From the NCBI GenBank assembly GCA_030665705.1, contig DAOUZG010000043.1, positions 1-9,756 of the forward strand: a stretch of DNA of 9,756 nt, written 5' to 3'. Positions 5,330-9,756 of this stretch are shown piece after piece; within the stretch, counting starts at the first letter, position 1, and each line of letters opens with the position of its first letter. The stretch is from Deltaproteobacteria bacterium (GTDB lineage Bacteria > Myxococcota_A > UBA9160 > SZUA-336). The notes under the pieces are model-generated. The model made no database searches, had not been told where the DNA came from, and saw nothing but the letters and a program-made list of their open reading frames with translations. The position numbers and the translations under genes were made by a program.

Positions 5330-8146
5330 CTAAACGGTCTTCCGCGGACGCGGACGCCGCGCGAACGCCTCCTGCACGAGCTCCGACTCTTCCTCTTCGT
5401 GCACCCGGTACGAGCCGGTTGCGGGGCTGGCCGATTCTCGCCGGCCGACGTACCGAAGCGTGCCCCCCTCCGGTAGGCAGCCGCGAAGCCGCTCCTGGAC
5501 GTAGAACCAGGCCCCCATGTTCCACGGCTCCTCCTGCACCCAGACGACGTCGCGCGCGGGGTACGCGCGGAGCAGCCGCCGCATCTCTTCGTACGGGAAG
5601 GGGTGCAGCTCCTCGAGCCGCAGAATCGCGACGTCGCTGAACGCGCCCTCCTCCCGCGTCTCCAGCAGCGTGTAGAAGACCTTCCCGGAGCAAATCAAGA
5701 CGCGACGTGTTGCTCCCGTCTCGAGCGTTCCGTCCGCCATCGCTGGATCGTCCAGCAGCGGATGGAACGAGCCGGACTCGAGCTCCTCGACGGGGGAGGT
5801 CGACCGGCGGTACCGCAGGAGGCTCTTCGGGGTCATCAGGATGAGTGGCTTGCGGAAGGAGCGGCAGAGCTGGCGGCGCAGCGCGTGGAAGTACTGAGCC
5901 GCGGTGGTGAGATTGCAGACCTGGATGTTGTCTTCCGCACAGAGCTGGAGGAAGCGCTCCAGGCGGGCGTTCGAGTGTTCCGGACCCTGCCCCTCGTACC
6001 CGTGGGGGAGAAGCAGGACGACACCGCTCGACCGGTTCCACTTCTTCTCCGCGCTCGCGATGAACTGGTCGATGATGACCTGGGCGCAGTTCGAGAAGTC
6101 GCCGTACTGGGCCTCCCAGATCGCGAGGCGGTGGGGGTCCACCGTGCTGTACCCGTATTCGAAGCCGAGGACCGCCGCCTCGGAAAGCATGCTGTTGGCG
6201 ATCACGAACAGCCCCTTCCCGGTTGCAAGCGCGTTGAGCGGGACGTACCGCTCGTCGGTCTCGACGTCGTGCACGACCGCATGGCGCTGGCTGAACGTTC
6301 CCCGCTCGATATCCTGGCCCGTCATCCGGACGATCTTGCCGTCGAGCAGGAACGATCCAATCGCGGCCGCCTCTGCAGCTCCCCAGTCAACCTGGCCCCC
6401 GGGCTTGAGGGAGCCGGAGCGTTCCTCGAGCAGGCGCCGGACCTTCCGATGGGGAGTGAAGCTGCTCGGCAGCCCCACGAGCGCCTCCGAAATACGCTCG
6501 AGCGTCTTGCGCGATACGGCCGTCGGCTTGTCGGGATTCTCGTTTCCGACCTGCAGTCCCTCCCAGAGACCACGGTACCCCTCTGTCCCCTCGAGCCCGA
6601 TGCGCGTGCGGCTCTGCTCGAAGGCGTGCTCGAACACACGACGCTGCTCCTCCTCGGTGTGCTGCACGGCCGTCGCGTCGATCGCTTCCTCTTCCAGGAG
6701 TCGCTCGGCGTAGAGCTTCCCGACCGTCGGGTGCTCCGCGATCTTCTTGTAGAGAAGGGGCTGTGTGAGTGTCGGATCGTCTCCCTCGTTGTGCCCGTAG
6801 CGCCGGTAGCAGACCAGGTCGATGATCACGTCCTCCTTGAACCGCTGCCGGAACGCGATGGCAAGGCGAGCCGCATGGACGCACGCCTCCGGGTCGTCGG
6901 CGTTGACGTGGAAGATCGGTGCATCGATCACCTTGGCCATGTCGCTCGGGTACCGGGTGAACCGGTACTGCTTGGGCTCGGTCGTGAACCCGATCTGGTT
7001 GTTGACGATGATGTGGAGGGTCCCTCCGGTCCAGTAGGTCTCGAGCTCGGAGAGGGAAAGGGTCTCGGGAACGATGCCCTGCCCGTTGAACGCGGCATCT
7101 CCGTGGATGAGGACGGGGATCACCTGGCTCCGGTCACTGTCTCCGCGGTAGTTCTGCTTCGCGCGGACCATCCCCTCCGCGACCGGGTTGATCCACTCGA
7201 GGTGGCTCGGATTCGCGCACAGGGTTACGTGGATCTCGTGTCCCGAGCTGCTAGCGCGATTCGCGGAGTAGCCACGGTGGTACTTGACGTCCCCCACCCC
7301 CTGCGCGCCGACCGGCATGAGGGTGGTCTGGAAGTCGCGGAAGATCACGCGGTAGGGCATGCCGAGCACGTGAGCCATCACGCTGAGCCGACCCCGGTGG
7401 GCCATGGCCAGCACGATCTCCCTTCCACCGAGGTCCGCCGCGTCCTGGACGACCGTGTCGAGAAGCGGGATCAGGGCGTCCGCGCCCTCGAGCGAGAATC
7501 GCTTCTGCCCGAGGAAGCGGCGGTGGATCATCTGCTCGAACCCCTCCGCGGCCAGGAGCAGAGTGAGAATCCGGATGCGCTCCTCCGTTGGCATCTCCGG
7601 TTTGTTGCGGATCGGCTCGGTCTGCTCGAGCAGCCAGTCCCGTCGCAGCTTGTCCCGGATGTGCATGAACTCCAAAGCAAGCGTTCCGCAGTAGGTCTCC
7701 CGGAGGGTCTGGAGCAGCTCGCGGGGGGTGGCCTGCCGGCAGCCGAGGAACGTCCCGCACGCAACCGGGTGGTCCATGTGGTGCTCGTCCAGCCCGAACT
7801 CGCCGGGGTCGAGCAGGGCGTGCTCGGGGTCGGACCGCCCGAGCGGGTCGAGGTTCGCGATCAGGTGTCCGTGCGTTCGGTAGGCATCCACCAGGGCAAA
7901 GATCCCCAGCGCCGGGACCGGCTCTTCCTCGACGCGCGCCAGAGCAGCCGTGCGTCCGTTGCCCGGACGGGGGGCCCTGCCATCCAGCGTGTCGAAGAGC
8001 TGAGCCCAGGTCTCCGGAACCCTTGCTCGGCCCATCAGGTAGTCCTCGTAGAGGGCCTCGACGTAGTCGGCGTTCTCGCCCGAAAAGAGGCTCGCGAGGT
8101 CCGCCTCGGAGATTCGTTCGGGAGTCATCTGAGGGGGTCCAGCCAC
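5330..8146 (-). CDS. sucA: 2-oxoglutarate dehydrogenase E1 component
   Basis: Thiamine-diphosphate E1 enzyme that decarboxylates 2-oxoglutarate and transfers the succinyl group to the lipoyl arm of E2 (SucB) in the TCA cycle, in the cytoplasm. The 938-residue length matches the family (about 930). Order of domains: N-terminal E1o helix with SLFSGENADYVEALYEDY (19-36); ThDP/metal domain with MAHRGR (248-253), GDVKYHRGYS (285-294), NPSHLEW (312-318), IHGDAAFNGQG (347-357) and NNQIGFTT (382-389); then the transketolase-like pyrimidine domain with GTFSQRHAVVHD (616-627), GFEYGYS (661-667), EAQYGDF (678-684) and LPHGYEGQGPEHS (713-725); and a C-terminal domain with CSGKVFY (819-825). GTG 8146 is chosen because GGAGGT lies eight bases upstream; ATG 8128 has no such site. 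No sucB or lpd follows, since the next gene is convergent. It is E1o proper, not the fused KGD type. Confidence 0.97.
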   Translation of the reverse strand: MAGPPQMTPERISEADLASLFSGENADYVEALYEDYLMGRARVPETWAQLFDTLDGRAPRPGNGRTAALARVEEEPVPALGIFALVDAYRTHGHLIANLDPLGRSDPEHALLDPGEFGLDEHHMDHPVACGTFLGCRQATPRELLQTLRETYCGTLALEFMHIRDKLRRDWLLEQTEPIRNKPEMPTEERIRILTLLLAAEGFEQMIHRRFLGQKRFSLEGADALIPLLDTVVQDAADLGGREIVLAMAHRGRLSVMAHVLGMPYRVIFRDFQTTLMPVGAQGVGDVKYHRGYSANRASSSGHEIHVTLCANPSHLEWINPVAEGMVRAKQNYRGDSDRSQVIPVLIHGDAAFNGQGIVPETLSLSELETYWTGGTLHIIVNNQIGFTTEPKQYRFTRYPSDMAKVIDAPIFHVNADDPEACVHAARLAIAFRQRFKEDVIIDLVCYRRYGHNEGDDPTLTQPLLYKKIAEHPTVGKLYAERLLEEEAIDATAVQHTEEEQRRVFEHAFEQSRTRIGLEGTEGYRGLWEGLQVGNENPDKPTAVSRKTLERISEALVGLPSSFTPHRKVRRLLEERSGSLKPGGQVDWGAAEAAAIGSFLLDGKIVRMTGQDIERGTFSQRHAVVHDVETDERYVPLNALATGKGLFVIANSMLSEAAVLGFEYGYSTVDPHRLAIWEAQYGDFSNCAQVIIDQFIASAEKKWNRSSGVVLLLPHGYEGQGPEHSNARLERFLQLCAEDNIQVCNLTTAAQYFHALRRQLCRSFRKPLILMTPKSLLRYRRSTSPVEELESGSFHPLLDDPAMADGTLETGATRRVLICSGKVFYTLLETREEGAFSDVAILRLEELHPFPYEEMRRLLRAYPARDVVWVQEEPWNMGAWFYVQERLRGCLPEGGTLRYVGRRESASPATGSYRVHEEEESELVQEAFARRPRPRKTV

Positions 8147-8154
8147 GTTTCGCT

Positions 8155-8160
8155 ACCTCC
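8155..8160 (-). promoter_or_regulatory. sucA ribosome binding site
   Basis: Read on the minus strand this is GGAGGT, a perfect anti-16S core, eight bases before GTG 8146. It decides the start codon in favour of GTG 8146 over the in-frame ATG at 8128. Confidence 0.8.
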
Positions 8161-8181
8161 CTATACGGCCCAACACCTCAG

Positions 8182-8187
8182 AGGGTA
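8182..8187 (-). promoter_or_regulatory. Candidate -10 element for sucA
   Basis: Minus-strand TACCCT (8187 to 8182) would place the transcript start near 8175, leaving a leader of about 29 nt that contains the GGAGGT site. A TTGCCT lies 15 bp further upstream, shorter than the usual 16-18 bp, so the -35 is doubtful. The alternative TATAGG (8165-8160) overlaps the ribosome site and would remove it from the message. Confidence 0.3.
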
Positions 8188-8240
8188 ACCGCCGTACTGC
8201 CCAGGCAAGCCGCATGGCGGACCGCGCGGAGTCGTTACCC
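8183..8240. repeat. Inverted heptamer pair GGGTAAC / GTTACCC in the sucA-hisS spacer
   Basis: GGGTAAC (8183-8189) and GTTACCC (8234-8240) are perfect inverted copies separated by 44 bp inside the 173-bp divergent spacer, centre to centre 51 bp or about five helical turns. They could be operator half-sites for a regulator acting on both genes, or the left copy may simply be the sucA -10 region. The rest of the spacer shows a short palindrome CCGCATGGCGG (8210-8220) and no gene. Confidence 0.4.
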
Positions 8241-8282
8241 GATCACGCGGTCGAACAAACGGGGAGCGCTGGGGCCTGCCGC

Positions 8283-8311
8283 CTGACGGGCTCGACAGCG
8301 CTCGCTAGGAT
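8283..8311 (+). promoter_or_regulatory. Candidate hisS promoter
   Basis: CTGACG (8283-8288) and TAGGAT (8306-8311) are exactly 17 bp apart and each matches four of six sigma-70 consensus bases. Transcription would begin about 7 nt later, at 8318-8320, on or next to the GTG start codon, so the message would be leaderless. If instead transcription starts further upstream, AGGA (8307-8310) could serve as a ribosome site nine bases before the GTG. Confidence 0.35.
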
Positions 8312-8319
8312 GGCCGGCC

Positions 8320-9540
8320 GTGGGGTTCCAGGCACTCCCCGGGTTTCGGGATTTCGAGCCGGAGGCCATGGCGGTCCGGAGGTGGGTGGAGTCCTCCTGG
8401 CACGAGGCCTCCCGCAGAGCCGGGTACCAAGAATGGGACGGACCCCCGCTGGAGTCCCTGGAGCTGTTTACCGCCAAGTCCGGGGCCGAGATCGCGGAGC
8501 AGCTCTACGCGTTCACCGACAAGGGCGGACGCGCGGTGACCCTCCGGGGGGAGATGACGCCGACCCTGGCGCGTCTCGTGGCGGCGCGGGCGGGGGGCCT
8601 TCCAAAGCCGATCAAGTGGTACTGCGTTCCACAGTTCTTCCGGTACGAGCGACAGCAACGGGGGAGGCTCCGGGAGTTCTACCAGTGGAACGTCGATGTA
8701 GTGGGGACGGGGGAGGCGAGCGCCGACGCCGAGGTGATTGCGGTTGCCGTAGAAGGCCTTCGGATCCTCGGACTCGAACCCGACGACGTGGTGGTGCGAC
8801 TGAGCGACCGGCGTCTTCTTCGCCGCATGCTCCGCTCGATCGACGTGGGCGCCGACGAAGAGGCGGACGTGATGGCCTGCATCGACAGGCTCGAGCGCGA
8901 CGCGAAGGCCGTTCCCCGTCTCGAGGAGCAGCTGGGCCGCGCACGGGCCCAGCAGGTTCTCGGGTGGTGCGAGGACGCTTCCCTGGCGGAGGCGGACGAG
9001 ATCGCGCCGGTGCTCGAGGCGTGCGAGGACTTCGGGATCGGAGACTACGTTCGTTTCGACTTCCGCATCGTCCGGGGGCTGGCGTACTACACGGGGCCGG
9101 TCTGGGAGATCTTCGACCGCGCGGGGAAGCTACGGTCCGTGGCGGGGGGCGGGCGTTACGACGACCTGGTCGCGGGCTTCGGAGGGCCCGACCTCCAGGC
9201 GGTCGGCTTCGGGATGGGCGATGTGGTTCTGACGGAGCTTCTACGGGAGCGGGGAAAGCTCCCCCCTCCTCCCTCCCGCGTGGAGGTCTTCGTGGTTCCG
9301 ATCGGCGCCGAGATGTTGCGCCCGGCACGCCAGGTCCTGCGAAGGCTACGCGACCGGCGTGTCCGGGCTGACGGACCCTACGCCCCGCTTCGCGTCGGTC
9401 GGGGGCTCAAGGCCGCAGACCAGGCCGGGGCGGCGCGCGCGGTGCTCGTGGGTCCTAGCGAGTGGGCGGAGGGGAGCGTCCGGATCCGCGATCTCCGGTC
9501 CGGGGAGGAGCGGGTCGTCCCCATCGACGAGCTCGAGTAG
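8320..9540 (+). CDS. hisS: Histidine--tRNA ligase (HisRS)
   Basis: Class II aminoacyl-tRNA synthetase charging tRNA-His in the cytoplasm; 406 residues against about 420 for typical bacterial enzymes. Catalytic domain: motif 1 region beginning LPGFRDFEPE; LRGEMTPTLAR (75-85, Glu78 expected to contact histidine); motif 2 PQFFRYERQQRGRLREFYQW with Arg108; histidine-specific RGLAYYTGPVWEIF with Arg252; GGGRYDDLV; and motif 3 AVGFGMGDVVL, where the usual class II arginine is absent. The C-terminal anticodon-binding domain starts near VEVFVVPIGAE and ends with VLVGPSEWAEGSVRIRDL. The sequence style, such as AEQLYAFTDKGGR, YQWNVDVVG and GFGMGDVV, matches what I recall of plant-organellar HisRS more than E. 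coli HisRS. It is the full-length synthetase rather than HisZ because the anticodon domain and the RGLxYY motif are present. GTG 8320 is the only plausible start. Confidence 0.93.
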   Translation: MGFQALPGFRDFEPEAMAVRRWVESSWHEASRRAGYQEWDGPPLESLELFTAKSGAEIAEQLYAFTDKGGRAVTLRGEMTPTLARLVAARAGGLPKPIKWYCVPQFFRYERQQRGRLREFYQWNVDVVGTGEASADAEVIAVAVEGLRILGLEPDDVVVRLSDRRLLRRMLRSIDVGADEEADVMACIDRLERDAKAVPRLEEQLGRARAQQVLGWCEDASLAEADEIAPVLEACEDFGIGDYVRFDFRIVRGLAYYTGPVWEIFDRAGKLRSVAGGGRYDDLVAGFGGPDLQAVGFGMGDVVLTELLRERGKLPPPPSRVEVFVVPIGAEMLRPARQVLRRLRDRRVRADGPYAPLRVGRGLKAADQAGAARAVLVGPSEWAEGSVRIRDLRSGEERVVPIDELE

Positions 9541-9555
9541 GTAGAGGCACGGCTT

Positions 9556-9756
9556 TCAGGCCCGCACCGAGCCCGGGCCCACATGCTCCAGCATCCCAAC
9601 GGAGACGAACGCGTCGTACGTTCCGTGGATGTTGCGGTAGTCGTCTTCGATGAACTCGACTCGGTCGACGAGATCCTGGCGCCGTGCCTCATGGCGTGTG
9701 TACTCGATCTGCTCATGGGAGATATTGAAGGCACGAACCTTCACACCGTAGTCCCG
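9556..9756 (-). pseudogene. cfa: Truncated cyclopropane-fatty-acid-phospholipid synthase-type methyltransferase, 5' part beyond window
   Basis: Reading leftward from the window edge, 66 residues are visible. RDYGVKVRAFNISHEQIEY matches the second strand of the SAM-binding fold in CFA synthases (usual form V-x-G-x-N-x-S-x-E-Q), followed by RVEFIEDDYRNI and YDAFVSVGMLEHVG, the family signature (usual form SVGMFEHVG). CFA synthases methylate membrane phospholipid double bonds. In the family roughly 110-120 residues follow EHVG, including the substrate domain; here the frame stops after GPGSVRA at a TGA (9558-9556). Fifteen bases further lies the hisS stop codon, so the missing 3' part cannot be nearby in another frame; I read both other minus frames and saw no CFA-like continuation. 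The upstream part lies outside the window. This is probably a decayed or rearranged gene; an assembly joint is the other possibility. Confidence 0.75.
9559..9579. other. Inverted repeat just after hisS
   Basis: GGCCCG (9559-9564) and CGGGCC (9574-9579) form a 6-bp GC stem with a 9-base loop, starting 19 bases after the hisS stop and lying in the last codons of the cfa remnant. There is no T-run on either strand, so a role as an intrinsic terminator is only a guess. Confidence 0.25.

Noticed and set aside
5603..8188. An 861-codon open frame on the plus strand antisense to sucA
   Set aside because: It is codon-aligned with sucA, so antisense stops could arise only from TTA, CTA or TCA codons, which are rare in such a GC-rich gene. 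The translation resembles no protein family and sucA is unmistakable.
8153..8188. TTACCC and TATAGG 17 bp apart on the minus strand as a sucA promoter
   Set aside because: The predicted transcript would start after the perfect GGAGGT ribosome site, discarding it. The TACCCT hexamer further upstream fits the leader better.
8214..9371. A 385-codon plus-strand frame overlapping hisS
   Set aside because: Alternative frame of hisS; the product is Gly/Arg/Pro-rich with no family features.
1..9756. Search for tRNA genes, CRISPR repeats, transposases, attachment sites and toxin-antitoxin or defence genes
   Set aside because: None seen on either strand. The spacers are short (at most 173 bp), and every long frame is explained by the genes listed.

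Overview
The window is visibly GC-rich: third codon positions are mostly G or C, and GTG and TTG starts are common. It carries ordinary bacterial housekeeping and central-metabolism genes. The content (a signal-peptide-peptidase-like protein with a lipobox, a lactate-oxidising LutABC set, the E1 subunit of 2-oxoglutarate dehydrogenase, and a cyclopropane-fatty-acid-synthase fragment) suggests a respiring, probably Gram-negative bacterium. A high-GC lineage of the Myxococcota, Desulfobacterota or Acidobacteriota kind would fit, but nothing here fixes the taxon.

Layout. Positions 1-844 (minus) hold the N-terminal 281 residues of an S49 peptidase (SppA), cut by the window edge. A 165-bp divergent spacer separates it from a tightly overlapping plus-strand operon lutA-lutB-lutC (1010-3781). 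After 121 bp comes a plus-strand gene for a membrane-anchored alpha/beta hydrolase of unknown substrate (3903-5324). It runs tail to tail, with 5 bp between the stop codons, into sucA on the minus strand (5330-8146). A 173-bp divergent spacer then leads to hisS on the plus strand (8320-9540). Fifteen bases after hisS, convergent on the minus strand, lies the truncated end of a cyclopropane-fatty-acid synthase gene (9556-9756), which also runs off the window.

How the genes relate. LutABC oxidises L-lactate to pyruvate, which feeds the TCA cycle where SucA acts, but they are separate transcription units and nothing in the sequence shows co-regulation. HisS and SppA are independent housekeeping functions. 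The hydrolase may form the 3' end of the lut unit or have its own promoter.

No mobile element, CRISPR array, RNA gene or clearly new multi-gene system is visible. The points worth a second look are: the truncated cfa remnant abutting hisS; two independent 18-bp tandem duplications, each just upstream of a translation start; a HisRS that resembles the plant-organellar type and lacks the usual motif 3 arginine; a possibly leaderless hisS; a heptamer GTTACCC that I found only in the spacers; and a lipoprotein-type SppA.
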